Assembly: GCF_001427585.1 (NCBI RefSeq)
Contig: NZ_LMGY01000012.1
Coordinates: 431,691-495,690, forward strand
Origin: Pseudoxanthomonas sp. Root630
GTDB lineage: Bacteria; Pseudomonadota; Gammaproteobacteria; Xanthomonadales; Xanthomonadaceae
Length of the DNA: 64,000 bases
Direction of reading: 5' to 3'
The notes under the pieces are model-generated. The model ran no database searches. It saw only the letters and a list, made by a program, of their open reading frames with translations, and was not told the origin of the DNA. Numbering within the stretch: position 1 is the first letter of the stretch; each line of letters starts with the position of its first letter. A program made the translations under genes and the position numbers. Shown one piece after another: positions 8,606 to 16,750 of this stretch.

Positions 8606-9901
8606 ATGACCACCCGCGTCCTTACCGGCATCACCACCTCGGGCACGCCGCACCTGGGCAACTACGTCGGTGCCGTGCGCCCCGCCGTGGCCGCCAGCCG
8701 TGCCGCGGACACGGAGAGCTTCTACTTCCTGGCGGACCTGCACAGCCTCATCAAGGCCCAGGACCCGGCGCGCACCCAGCGCTCCACGCTGGAGATCGCG
8801 GCGACCTGGCTGGCCTGCGGCCTGGAGCCGGACAAGGTGTGGTTCTACCGTCAGAGCGACGTGCCGGAGATCACCGAGCTCACCTGGTTCCTGACCTGCG
8901 TGGCGGGCAAGGGCATCCTCAACCGCGCGCATGCCTACAAGGCGGCGGTGGACAAGAACAATGCGGACGGTGAAGACCCGGATGCGGGCGTCAGCGCGGG
9001 CCTCTTCATGTACCCGGTGCTGATGGCGGCCGACATCCTGATCTTCAACGCGCACCAGGTGCCGGTGGGCCGCGACCAGATCCAGCACATCGAGATGGCG
9101 CGCGACTTCGGCCAGCGCTTCAACCACGTCTACGGCAAGGAGTACTTCACCCTGCCGGAAGCGCTGATCGACGACAACGTGGCCACGCTGCCCGGTCTCG
9201 ACGGGCGCAAGATGAGCAAGAGCTACAACAACACCATCCCGCTGTTCGCGCCGCGCGAGGAGTTGAAGAAGCTGGTGTTCTCCATCCTGACCGACTCGCG
9301 CGGACCCGGCGAGCCGAAGGACACCGAGGGGTCGGCGCTGTTCCAGCTGTACCAGGCATTCGGCAGCGCCGAGGAAACGCGTGCATTCGCGCAGAAGTTC
9401 GCCGACGGCATCAGCTGGGGCGATGCCAAGCAGCAGCTGTTCGAACGCATCGACGCGGAAATCGCGCCGCTGCGCGAGAAGTACGAGGCGCTGATGGCCC
9501 GGCCCGGCGACATCGAAGCGACCCTGCGCGATGGTGCCCGCCGCCTGCGCGAACGCTACGCCACGCCGCTGCTGGCCGAGTTGCGCCACGCCGTGGGTTT
9601 GCGCGACCTGTCGCAGCAGCCGGTGGTCGAGGCCAGGGCTGGCGCATCGAAAGCCGCGTTGCCGGTATTCAAGCAATACCGGGACAGCGACAGTCGCTTC
9701 TACTTCAAGCTCGTCGACGCCGAGGGCAACGTGCTGGTGCAGAGCAACGGCTTCGATTCGCCGAAGGACGCCGGCAGGCTGATCGGCGTGCTCAAGCAGG
9801 CCGAGCAGGCGGACGCGATGGAGACGCCGGAGATCGTGCTGCAGGTGCCCGTCGCTGACGTGCTCGCGGCATTGGCCGCCCTGCGCGCCGCGGAGGCCTG
9901 A
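8606..9901 (+). CDS. trpS: Tryptophanyl-tRNA synthetase
   Basis: A class I aminoacyl-tRNA synthetase that charges tRNA-Trp. It has the HIGH-type motif in GTPHLGNYVGA (residues 13-22) and an intact KMSKS loop (near 202-206, GRKMSKSYNNTI). At 431 residues it is longer than the ~330-residue enterobacterial enzyme; the extra ~100 residues at the C-terminus (from about 340: ALPVFKQYRDSDSRFYFKLV) form a small added domain that occurs in xanthomonad and some other bacterial versions. The next gene starts 3 bp after the stop, so they are co-transcribed. Confidence 0.95.
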   Translation: MTTRVLTGITTSGTPHLGNYVGAVRPAVAASRAADTESFYFLADLHSLIKAQDPARTQRSTLEIAATWLACGLEPDKVWFYRQSDVPEITELTWFLTCVAGKGILNRAHAYKAAVDKNNADGEDPDAGVSAGLFMYPVLMAADILIFNAHQVPVGRDQIQHIEMARDFGQRFNHVYGKEYFTLPEALIDDNVATLPGLDGRKMSKSYNNTIPLFAPREELKKLVFSILTDSRGPGEPKDTEGSALFQLYQAFGSAEETRAFAQKFADGISWGDAKQQLFERIDAEIAPLREKYEALMARPGDIEATLRDGARRLRERYATPLLAELRHAVGLRDLSQQPVVEARAGASKAALPVFKQYRDSDSRFYFKLVDAEGNVLVQSNGFDSPKDAGRLIGVLKQAEQADAMETPEIVLQVPVADVLAALAALRAAEA

Positions 9902-9904
9902 GCC

Positions 9905-10204
9905 ATGCCGTATCTGGCGGTCATCCTGTTCCTGCCCTGGTTCCTGTTGCTGGGGTCGCTGTACTGGCTGTTCCCGCGCCAACCACGCAATGCGCGCCGT
10001 ACGGGCTTCGATCTCGCGGCGCTGGCGGTGGCCTTCGTGCTCAGCTTCATCGGCATGCAGTGGGGCTATGCGCTGGGTGCATCCGACGTGGGCACCGGCG
10101 CGATCTGGAAACAGGTGCTTGCCACGCTGGTGGCGTACGGCGCCTTCCTGTTCGTGCTGACGCTGGCGGTGCCGCTGCGCGGTTGGTGGTTGTCGCGCGG
10201 CTGA
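9905..10204 (+). CDS. Small inner-membrane protein
   Basis: A 99-residue protein with three predicted membrane helices: VILFLPWFLLLGSLYWLF, LAALAVAFVLSFIGMQWGYA and a third near VLATLVAYGAFLFVLTLAVP. A short basic loop (RQPRNARR) after the first helix suggests a cytoplasmic position. It follows trpS by 3 bp and so is probably co-transcribed, but nothing ties it to translation. No family recognised. Confidence 0.75.
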   Translation: MPYLAVILFLPWFLLLGSLYWLFPRQPRNARRTGFDLAALAVAFVLSFIGMQWGYALGASDVGTGAIWKQVLATLVAYGAFLFVLTLAVPLRGWWLSRG

Positions 10205-10298
10205 GCCGCGCGCGGACGGCGTGTTCCACCAAAGGTGGGTCGTGCGGCCGCGGATCGCGGACTAGAATCGGGTCATCCGTTCCCACACAGGCCCGCGG

Positions 10299-11228
10299 AT
10301 GAGCCCCCACGGCATCCACACCATCGACACCGCGTTCCAGCGCGATCACTTCGACGCCGCCTATCTGATCGTCGAGGAAGGTCGTGGCGCCTTCGTTGAC
10401 TGCGGCACCAACCATTCCGTGCCGCTGTTGCTGGCGGCGGCGCAGCGCGCCGGCCTCGCGCCCACGGACATCGATCTGCTGATCGTCACCCACGTGCACC
10501 TCGACCATGCCGGCGGCGCCGGCCTGCTGATGCAGCACTTGCCGAACGCCACGCTGGTCGCACATCCGCGTGCAGCGCCGCACCTCATCGATCCGGAAAA
10601 GCTCATCGCCGGGGCCACCGCGGTGTATGGCGAAGAGGAAATGCAGCGCAGTTATGGTGCCATCCAGCCCGTGCCGGAGGCGCGCGTGCGCATCGTCGAT
10701 GATGGCGAGACAGTGCTGCTGGCCGGTCGCGCGCTGGAGTGCATCGACACGCCGGGCCACGCGCGGCACCACCATTGCATCTGGGACGCACGCAGCCGCA
10801 GCTGGTTCACCGGCGATACGTTCGGCCTGTCGTACCGCGAACTGGACGGGCCGCAGGGCGCCTTCATCCTGCCGACGACCACGCCGGTGCAGTTCGAACC
10901 CCAGGCGCTGAAGGCCAGCATCGTGCGCATGGTCGAACGCGCGCCCGAGGCCATGTACCTCACCCATTACGGGCCCGTGTCCGACGTGCCGCGGCTGGCG
11001 CAGGCCTTGTACGAGCAGATCGATGCGATGGTGGCCATCGCCGACAGTTGCGACGGCCGCGCGGACCGGCACCGTTGCCTCACCGCGGGTCTCACGGCGC
11101 TCTACCTGGAGCGCGCACACGCGTTGCAGGTGCCGCTGGCGGATGAGGATGTCGAGCGCATCCTGGTCATGGACATCGAGTTGAACGCGCAGGGTCTGGG
11201 CGTGTGGCTGGATCGCGGGCGGCCGTAG
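10299..11228 (+). CDS. Metallo-beta-lactamase-fold hydrolase
   Basis: A 309-residue cytoplasmic protein with the zinc-binding motif THVHLDHAGG (His65 onward), a later His in TPGHARHHHC, the Asp of WFTGDTFG and a C-terminal His in YLTHYGP, i.e. the complete ligand set of the glyoxalase-II-like branch of the superfamily. The final ~90 residues form a helical tail. The substrate is unknown; homologues are annotated broadly as MBL-fold hydrolases. No obvious operon partner: a REP-like repeat separates it from the peptidase gene downstream. Confidence 0.88.
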   Translation: MSPHGIHTIDTAFQRDHFDAAYLIVEEGRGAFVDCGTNHSVPLLLAAAQRAGLAPTDIDLLIVTHVHLDHAGGAGLLMQHLPNATLVAHPRAAPHLIDPEKLIAGATAVYGEEEMQRSYGAIQPVPEARVRIVDDGETVLLAGRALECIDTPGHARHHHCIWDARSRSWFTGDTFGLSYRELDGPQGAFILPTTTPVQFEPQALKASIVRMVERAPEAMYLTHYGPVSDVPRLAQALYEQIDAMVAIADSCDGRADRHRCLTAGLTALYLERAHALQVPLADEDVERILVMDIELNAQGLGVWLDRGRP

Positions 11229-11248
11229 CGTGTGCGTGTTCGTACCGG

Positions 11249-11315
11249 TGTGGGAGCAGCGTCCGTCGCGATGACGCCCGCCGGATGCCGGTTTCGCGAC
11301 CGACGTCGCGCCCAC
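11249..11315. repeat. REP-like inverted repeat (degenerate)
   Basis: A left arm beginning GTGGGAGCAGCGTCCGTCGC and a right arm GGTTTCGCGACCGACGTCGC form an imperfect hairpin just after the stop of the MBL hydrolase. It belongs to the same 'GTGGGAGCGACGTCAGTCGCGA' family seen intact at 41019-41124 and inside the E1beta and E2 genes. Confidence 0.7.
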
Positions 11316-11359
11316 AGCGATCACTTAGAATCCTTCTGTCTCCTCGTCTGGCGGTCTCC

Positions 11360-13003
11360 ATGAAATCTTCGTTCCCGCTGCTGCTGTCCTTGTGCGCGGT
11401 ACCCGCGCTCGCCGCGGATATCCCTGGCGGCGGCATCAGCGCCGACAACCTCTCGCGCCACGTACGCATGCTGGCGTCGGATGCATTCGAAGGTCGCGCG
11501 CCGGCGACGCCGGGTGAAGACAAGACGATCGCCTATGTCGTCGATGCGCTGGAGCAGGCCGGCCTGCAGCCGGGAGGCGAGAAGGGTGGCTGGACGCAGG
11601 CGGTGCCGCTGGTGCGCGCGCAGGTGGACGGCGCAGTGACGGCGTCCCTGCGCATCGGCGGCGAAACGCAGGTGCTCGCCAACGGCGAGGACGTGGTGCT
11701 GCAGAGCCTAAGCCCGGTCGATCGCGTCGTGCTCGCCGACGCGCCGCTGGTCTTCGTGGGCTACGGGATCGATGCGCCGGAGCGCGGCTGGGACGACTTC
11801 AAGGGGGTGGACCTCGCCGGCAAGGTCGCGGTCGTCCTGGTCAACGACCCGGATTTCGAAACGGACGCGCCGGGCGCCTTCGACGGCCGCGCGGTGACCT
11901 ACTACGGCCGCTGGACCTACAAGTACGAAGAACTCGCGCGCCAGGGCGCCGCAGGCGTGCTGATCGTCCACGAAACCGCACCGGCGGCCTACGGCTGGGC
12001 GACGGTGCGTGCCTCCGGTCTGTCGGCGGTGTTCGACATCCCGCGTCCGGACGCGGCGAAGTACCACACCTTGCTGCGTGGCTGGATGCAGCGCGATCTC
12101 GCGGTGTCGCTGTTCAAGCGCGCCGGGCTGGATTTCGAGGCGGAGAAGCGGCGCGCGCAGACGAAGGCGTTTGCGCCGGTGGCGTTGGGCGATGCGGCGC
12201 TGTCCGCCGCGTTCGCCGTGAAGCGCGACCAGGTGGTCACCCGCAACGTCATCGGTCGCCTCGAGGGCGCAGGGCGGCCGGACGAGACCGTCATCTATTC
12301 CGCGCACTGGGATGCGTTCGGCGTCGGCGAGCCCGATGCGGCGGGCGATGCGATCCGACACGGTGCGGTCGACAACGCGACCGGCGTGGCAGCGGTGATC
12401 GAGCTGGCTCGCGTGTTCGCCGCCGGCCCGCGGCCGCAGCGCACGCTGCTGTTCATGGCGCTCACGGCGGAAGAGAAGGGCTTGCAGGGCGCCACGTACT
12501 ACGCGGCGAATCCGCTCGCGCCACTGGCGAAGACCGCTGCGGTACTGAACATCGAAATGCTCAGTCCGGATGGCCCCGCGCGCGACATCGCCTCGTGGGG
12601 CAACGGCCGCGTGTCGCTGGAGGGCGATCTGAAGCGCGTGGCCGAGGCACAGGGCCGGACGTATTCGCCGGACCCCAACCTGGAAGCGGGCTTCTTCTAT
12701 CGCGCCGACCATTTCGCGTTCGCGCGGGCCGGCGTGCCGGCGATCACCGTGGGTGCGGGCCTGGATCGCGTGGACGGTGGCGTCGCGAGCGGCAAGGCGT
12801 TGCGGGATGCGTACTTCGCCAAGTGCTACCACCAGCCCTGCGACGCCTGGACGTCGACGTGGAATGCGCACGGGCAGGCGCAGGACGTGGAGATCCTCTA
12901 TGCGCTGGGTCGCGAGATCGCGGATGGCAACGCATGGCCGCATTGGCTGGATGGCTCGGAGTTCAGGGCCGCGCGCGAGCGCAGCGGCACCGAACGCGAA
13001 TAG
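11360..13003 (+). CDS. M28 family metallopeptidase with PA domain
   Basis: A 547-residue exported peptidase. The signal peptide is MKSSFPLLLSLCAVPALAAD. A PA (protease-associated) domain spans about residues 120-250 (PLVFVGYGIDAPERGWDDF...GVLIVHE). The M28 zinc-peptidase domain follows with YSAHWDAFG (His and, further on, Asp in GAVDNATGVAA), LTAEEKGLQGA (catalytic and ligand Glu) and the final ligand in RADHFAFARAGVPAI. All co-catalytic zinc ligands are visible. M28 enzymes act as aminopeptidases or carboxypeptidases on secreted peptides; the exact specificity cannot be read. The ATG at 11360 is chosen because it starts the signal peptide. Confidence 0.92.
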   Translation: MKSSFPLLLSLCAVPALAADIPGGGISADNLSRHVRMLASDAFEGRAPATPGEDKTIAYVVDALEQAGLQPGGEKGGWTQAVPLVRAQVDGAVTASLRIGGETQVLANGEDVVLQSLSPVDRVVLADAPLVFVGYGIDAPERGWDDFKGVDLAGKVAVVLVNDPDFETDAPGAFDGRAVTYYGRWTYKYEELARQGAAGVLIVHETAPAAYGWATVRASGLSAVFDIPRPDAAKYHTLLRGWMQRDLAVSLFKRAGLDFEAEKRRAQTKAFAPVALGDAALSAAFAVKRDQVVTRNVIGRLEGAGRPDETVIYSAHWDAFGVGEPDAAGDAIRHGAVDNATGVAAVIELARVFAAGPRPQRTLLFMALTAEEKGLQGATYYAANPLAPLAKTAAVLNIEMLSPDGPARDIASWGNGRVSLEGDLKRVAEAQGRTYSPDPNLEAGFFYRADHFAFARAGVPAITVGAGLDRVDGGVASGKALRDAYFAKCYHQPCDAWTSTWNAHGQAQDVEILYALGREIADGNAWPHWLDGSEFRAARERSGTERE

Positions 13004-13078
13004 CGGCGCCGGCGCGCGCCGTTCGGGGGGCGGCACGCGCTATGCTGCGTGTCCTCCCGTCATTTTCCGGCGAGCTCC

Positions 13079-13513
13079 ATGGCGCCCCTCCACGTGCTGG
13101 TCTACCAGAGCCAGGCCTCGCGCCCGCTGGATGCGTCGGACCTGGACATCCTGCTGCTGGATGCGCGCATCAACAACGAGCTCGCGAACGTCACCGGCGT
13201 GCTGCTCTACGGCGACCACCAGTTCGTGCAGTACCTCGAGGGGACGCGCGCGGACGTGGAGCAGATCTACGCGCGGATCACGCGCGCCAGCCAGCACCAG
13301 CGGTTGGAGATCCTGGAGCAGGGCCGCCTGGAGGCGCGTCGGTTCCAGCGCTGGCACATGGGGTTCTCGGATGCACCGCAAAGCGTCGTGCAGCAGTTGA
13401 GCCAGGCGCAGTGGCAGCGTGACGCGCCGTGGCTGGAGGACGATGCCGCCTCGTCACCCGGGCTGATGCGTCTGCTCGCGTTCTGGAACGAGCAGGCGAT
13501 CCTCTCGCGCTGA
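13079..13513 (+). CDS. Stand-alone BLUF-domain blue-light sensor
   Basis: A 144-residue protein made of a BLUF domain (residues 1-100) and a short helical tail. The flavin-switch residues fall exactly where AppA numbering predicts: Tyr9 (LVYQSQAS), Asn33 (DARINNELANVTG), Gln51 (FVQYLEG), Trp92 and Met94 (RWHMGF). BLUF proteins bind FAD and change hydrogen bonding on blue light. There is no fused output domain, so it must act through a partner; none is encoded beside it. The ATG at 13079 is preferred to a GTG 30 bp upstream because it lies directly before the first beta-strand. Confidence 0.92.
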   Translation: MAPLHVLVYQSQASRPLDASDLDILLLDARINNELANVTGVLLYGDHQFVQYLEGTRADVEQIYARITRASQHQRLEILEQGRLEARRFQRWHMGFSDAPQSVVQQLSQAQWQRDAPWLEDDAASSPGLMRLLAFWNEQAILSR

Positions 13514-13517
13514 CGCG

Positions 13518-13904
13518 TCAGGGCCAGCGGTTGGGTGCTTCGCGCGTGCTGTCCGCGTCCATCGGCACCACGCAGAAGCGGTGGCCGGTAGGCGCTTCCA
13601 TCACCCACCAGCGATTGCGTACGTGCTGGACGCGCCGGGCGCCGAGGGCCTCCAGGCGCGCGACTTCCGCCTCGATGTCGTCGGTCTCGATGTCCAGATG
13701 CACGCGCGCTTCGTGCTTCACCTTCTGCACTTCGATGTGCAGGCCGCCCGGGCCGGGTTCGAACTTGTCGTAGATGCCCAGGTCCCCGTCGTCCGGATGC
13801 GTGACCTTCAGCCCGAGCGCGGCGCTCCAGAAGGCGGAGGCGGCAGGCAGGTCGTCGACCTGACTGTCGATGATGAAACCGGCGAGACGGCTGCTGTGGG
13901 TCAT
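13518..13904 (-). CDS. VOC-fold (glyoxalase/dioxygenase superfamily) protein
   Basis: A 128-residue single VOC domain: LAGFIIDSQVDDLPAASAFW, GLHIEVQKVKHEARVHLDIE and the closing WVMEAPTGHRFCVVP. It has the paired beta-alpha-beta-beta-beta modules of the superfamily, with metal-type His/Glu at HIEV and HLDIE. It resembles the glyoxalase-like 'domain 6' group whose reactions are unknown. GGAGTGACCCTC before the ATG at 13904 fixes the start; the upstream gene ends 5 bp away, so the two are probably co-transcribed. Confidence 0.8.
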   Translation of the reverse strand: MTHSSRLAGFIIDSQVDDLPAASAFWSAALGLKVTHPDDGDLGIYDKFEPGPGGLHIEVQKVKHEARVHLDIETDDIEAEVARLEALGARRVQHVRNRWWVMEAPTGHRFCVVPMDADSTREAPNRWP

Positions 13905-13909
13905 GAGGG

Positions 13910-14557
13910 TCACTCCTCGTCTGCTTGCTTGTAGGGGGAATGTTCGACCTGCGGTGCGTCGCGAGAGGGTCCGAGCCAATAAGCCGCTTCACCCGCGACC
14001 ATCAGGCACTTTCCGGACCCGACCTGGGTCAGCGAAACAGCGATATTGCCGCCGTCTTTCTTGTAGACGGCGCTCGCGCTCGTGGCCTGCGCAAATAACT
14101 CGTAGTCCCTCAACCATTCGGCTTTGCGAAGGAGCCGATCGCACGTGGTGCGCCATACGCGACTCGACGTCCAACGCGCGAAGCACTTGCCAGACCCGTC
14201 CACGCCGGCAGTGACCTCTGCTTGAACATGGTCGCCATCCCGGATGAAGAAAATGATCGCAGTCGCGGTGCGACGATCAGTTTCGGTGGGCGACCATCCG
14301 GCAATGGCATAACCATCGTAGCCTTCCGTGGCATGCAGGATCGCGTCTTCCATCAAGTTGGGGCAGCTATCAAAGCCGGCCGAGCGTATCGACGACAAAG
14401 CGGCAGACTTGCTACCCCGCGCGTGGAGGCCTTCCCAGTCTGTGCTGTCCTTGAAGTAATTCGAAGCGCATCCCGACAGGGCGAGAACAAGGGACAGCGC
14501 CGCTCCCAAGCAGACGCTTCCAGCGCGTGACCATCCGAGCATGCCATCAACCCTCAT
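13910..14557 (-). CDS. Putative lipoprotein of unknown function
   Basis: A 215-residue protein starting MRVDGMLGWSRAGSV with a hydrophobic stretch and a lipobox LALSGC (lipidated Cys near residue 32). The mature protein has four further cysteines and a mixed alpha/beta composition (AIIFFIRDGDHVQAEVTAGV, NIAVSLTQVGSGKCLMVAGE). ATG 14557 is preceded by GGAGCG. Codon use is less GC-rich than in its neighbours, which may mean later arrival. I recognise no family. Confidence 0.7.
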   Translation of the reverse strand: MRVDGMLGWSRAGSVCLGAALSLVLALSGCASNYFKDSTDWEGLHARGSKSAALSSIRSAGFDSCPNLMEDAILHATEGYDGYAIAGWSPTETDRRTATAIIFFIRDGDHVQAEVTAGVDGSGKCFARWTSSRVWRTTCDRLLRKAEWLRDYELFAQATSASAVYKKDGGNIAVSLTQVGSGKCLMVAGEAAYWLGPSRDAPQVEHSPYKQADEE

Positions 14558-14637
14558 AAGATCGCTCCGACAGCGTAGCGAAAAGTGGGCGTGTTGGCCC
14601 GGCGATCGGAGCGGAGCGTTCGGATTCCGCCCGGCCG

Positions 14638-15003
14638 CTATCCGACGCTCGGCGTTCCGAACTGCAGCAGATAGCCGTTGTTGTCGTAGACGGCGAACTC
14701 GCGCATGCCGTAGGCGAAGGTCTCCGGCGTGTAGCAGATGCGCGCGTGGTCGCGCACCGCGTCCCACAGCGCGTCCACGTCGGCCACGTCGACATAGAGC
14801 GAACCGGTGAATGCCGGCGCCACGTCGCCTTCGTGGTCGTTGAGGCCCGACAGCATCACCTCCGCGCCGTCGCGGCGCATGGCCAGCCAGCCGTGCTCCA
14901 GCGCGCCAGAAACCGGTTCGAAGCCCAGCACGTCGCGGTAGAACGCGAGCGTGCCGGGCAGGTCCGGCGTGCGCAGCATCGGCGTGAGCCGGCGGAAGGT
15001 CAC
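14638..15003 (-). CDS. VOC-fold, bleomycin-resistance-like protein
   Basis: A 121-residue VOC domain: FRRLTPMLRTPDLPGTLAFY, VLGFEPVSGALEHGWLAMRR, SLYVDVADVDALWDAV and the final EFAVYDNNGYLLQFG. This is the pattern of the glyoxalase/bleomycin-resistance group; true drug binding is not implied. The GTG start at 15003 overlaps the stop codon of the E2 gene by four bases (GTGA), so it is the translationally coupled last gene of the 2-oxoacid dehydrogenase operon. Its role there is unknown. Confidence 0.8.
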   Translation of the reverse strand: MTFRRLTPMLRTPDLPGTLAFYRDVLGFEPVSGALEHGWLAMRRDGAEVMLSGLNDHEGDVAPAFTGSLYVDVADVDALWDAVRDHARICYTPETFAYGMREFAVYDNNGYLLQFGTPSVG

Positions 15004-16385
15004 GCCGGCAGGGCCAGGTCGTCGATCAACGCCTTGAGGAAGCGCGCCGCTTCGCCGCCCGTGCAGGCGCGGTGGTCGAAGGTCACCGACAGCGGGATGA
15101 CTTTGTGCGATTCGAAGCCGCCCATCACCGGCGTGACCTGGTGGCGCGCGCGCCCGGCGGCGACGATGGCGACGCAAGGCGGCACCACCACCGGGGTGGC
15201 GTAGCGGCCGGCGAACATGCCGAAGTTGCTCAGCGAGATCGTATAGCCGCTCAGTTCCGACGGCGGGATGCTGCGGTCTTCCACCTGCGCACGGAGGCGG
15301 TTGATGCTCTCGCGCACGCCGCCGGCTTCCAGCAGGTCCGCATTGCGCAGCGCGGGGACGAACAGTCCGTCATCGGTATCCACGGCGATGCCGATGTCGA
15401 CATGCGGATGCAGCGTACGGGTGAGCTTCTCGCCATCGAACCAGGCATTCATCGCCGGCACCGCCTTGCAGGCGCGGACGATGGCGCGGACGAGGCGGCC
15501 GGTCATGTCGTTGCCCGGTGTCCAGGCATTCACGTCGGCGTCGTCGCTGAGCGTGGTCGGCACGACCTTGGCATGCGCATCGGCCATCACGCGCGCCATG
15601 TTCCGGCGCACGCCCTTGAGTTGTTCCGGCTGGCCGCTGACCGACACGCCCGGCGGCTGCGTGCGCATCGGCTTGCCGCTGGCGGACAGCGCGGTGCGCT
15701 GGGGTGGGGACGTTGTTGTAGGAGGGGCTTTAGCCCCGATCTGGATGTGCGGCGAAGCGGTCGGGGCTGAAGCCCCTCCTACAGGAGCGCTGCCATCGGC
15801 GGCGGCCTGCTTCACGTCCTGCATCGTCACCGCACCGTCGGCGCCGGTGGCGCGCACGCGCGAAAGGTCCACGCCGAGCTTCTTCGCCATCGCGCGCACG
15901 GCCGGCATGGCCTTGACGCCGCCCACGGCGATCGCCTGCTCGGTATGCACGGCGTTGGACGATTGCATGGCGCCGACGACTGTGCCGGCGTCAGCCTCGG
16001 TCTCCGTGGGAGCGATGTCAATCGCGATCGAGGCTGCATCGGGTGTCGGGTTCGCGACTGACGTCGCTCCCGCCGCGGGGGTCTTCGGGGGACCGTGGTG
16101 ATGGCCGGTGTCCTGGCCCTCGGCGCGTTGCGGCAGGCTGGCATCGGGCTCGAACACGGCCAGCATGCTGCCGGTGATGACCACATCGCCCGCCGCGCCC
16201 GCCAGCTTCACCACCTTGCCGGACACGGGGGAGGGGACTTCGACCACGGCCTTCGCGGTTTCCATCGACACCAGCGGTTCGTCCAGCCGGATCACGTCGC
16301 CTTCCTTGACGAACCATTCGACGATGGTGGCGTCCGGGAGGCCTTCGCCCAGGTCGGGAAGGTGGAAGGTCTTGCTCTCGCTCAT
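15000..16385 (-). CDS. Dihydrolipoyl acyltransferase (E2) of a 2-oxoacid dehydrogenase complex
   Basis: A 461-residue E2 core protein that moves the acyl group from lipoate to CoA. Domains in order: one lipoyl domain (FHLPDLGEGLPDATIVEWF, lipoylated Lys45 in VSMETAKAVVE), a long low-complexity linker, a peripheral-subunit-binding domain (KAMPAVRAMAKKLGVDLSRV), a second linker, and the acyltransferase domain ending in SVTFDHRACTGGEAARFL. The active-site motif HxxxDG reads HRACTGG, i.e. Thr in place of Asp. Both linkers contain REP-like palindromes translated in frame (see repeats at 15718 and 16006). The ATG overlaps the SH3-protein stop by 4 bp. Pairing with the E1alpha below suggests branched-chain rather than pyruvate specificity, but this is not settled. 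Confidence 0.9.
   Translation of the reverse strand: MSESKTFHLPDLGEGLPDATIVEWFVKEGDVIRLDEPLVSMETAKAVVEVPSPVSGKVVKLAGAAGDVVITGSMLAVFEPDASLPQRAEGQDTGHHHGPPKTPAAGATSVANPTPDAASIAIDIAPTETEADAGTVVGAMQSSNAVHTEQAIAVGGVKAMPAVRAMAKKLGVDLSRVRATGADGAVTMQDVKQAAADGSAPVGGASAPTASPHIQIGAKAPPTTTSPPQRTALSASGKPMRTQPPGVSVSGQPEQLKGVRRNMARVMADAHAKVVPTTLSDDADVNAWTPGNDMTGRLVRAIVRACKAVPAMNAWFDGEKLTRTLHPHVDIGIAVDTDDGLFVPALRNADLLEAGGVRESINRLRAQVEDRSIPPSELSGYTISLSNFGMFAGRYATPVVVPPCVAIVAAGRARHQVTPVMGGFESHKVIPLSVTFDHRACTGGEAARFLKALIDDLALPA
15718..15782. repeat. REP-like palindrome inside the E2 coding sequence
   Basis: A left arm at 15718-15739 (GTAGGAGGGGCTTTAGCCCC...) and a right arm at 15761-15782 form a 22-bp inverted repeat with one mismatch. 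It lies wholly within the E2 gene, in the linker between the subunit-binding and acyltransferase domains, and is read in frame without a stop. Confidence 0.88.
16006..16073. repeat. Second REP-like inverted repeat inside the E2 gene
   Basis: A left arm from 16006 (GTGGGAGCGATGTCAATCGC) and a right arm at 16049-16073 (GGTTCGCGACTGACGTCGCT...) form an imperfect inverted repeat. It falls in the linker after the lipoyl domain and is translated on the minus strand as part of GATSVANPTPDA and IAIDIAPTETE. Confidence 0.82.
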
Positions 16386-16750
16386 TCGGATGTCTCTTCG
16401 GAAGTCGTTTCGTTGATCGGGTCCAGGTCGCGCGCCGGCAGCCAGCCGCTGCGGCCGTCCGCGTGCATGCACCACCACCAGTCGCCCAGTTCGTGCTGTA
16501 GCGCGACGATGTCGCCGGCCTGCACATCCAGTTCCCGCGCGGAATAGTCGCGCAGGGCGACGGCGTGGCCGTCGTCCCGGGGTTGCAGCCAGTCCACCGG
16601 CGCCCAGCCGGCGTTGCCGTCGGCGGTGGTGGTCCAGGCGAAGGCCGGCCATTCGGTGTCGCGTGCGCCGAGCGTGACCACATCGCCGCGCGCGAACCGG
16701 ATCGGGTTCGCGTACTGCGTGCGGTAGTCGCGGACGGCGCGGGCGTGCAT
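16382..16750 (-). CDS. Small tandem SH3-like domain protein
   Basis: A 122-residue cytoplasmic protein (no signal peptide). Two SH3-like modules can be seen: residues ~1-55 (VRDYRTQYANPIRFARGDVV...NAGWAPVDWLQP) and ~60-115 (ALRDYSARELDVQAGDIVAL...WCMHADGRSGWLPARDL), each with the ALYDY-like start and the GW.P end typical of SH3. It sits between the E1beta and E2 genes, overlapping the first by 1 bp (TGATG) and the second by 4 bp (ATGA), so it is made with the complex. A docking or assembly role is inference. Confidence 0.85.
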   Translation of the reverse strand: MHARAVRDYRTQYANPIRFARGDVVTLGARDTEWPAFAWTTTADGNAGWAPVDWLQPRDDGHAVALRDYSARELDVQAGDIVALQHELGDWWWCMHADGRSGWLPARDLDPINETTSEETSE

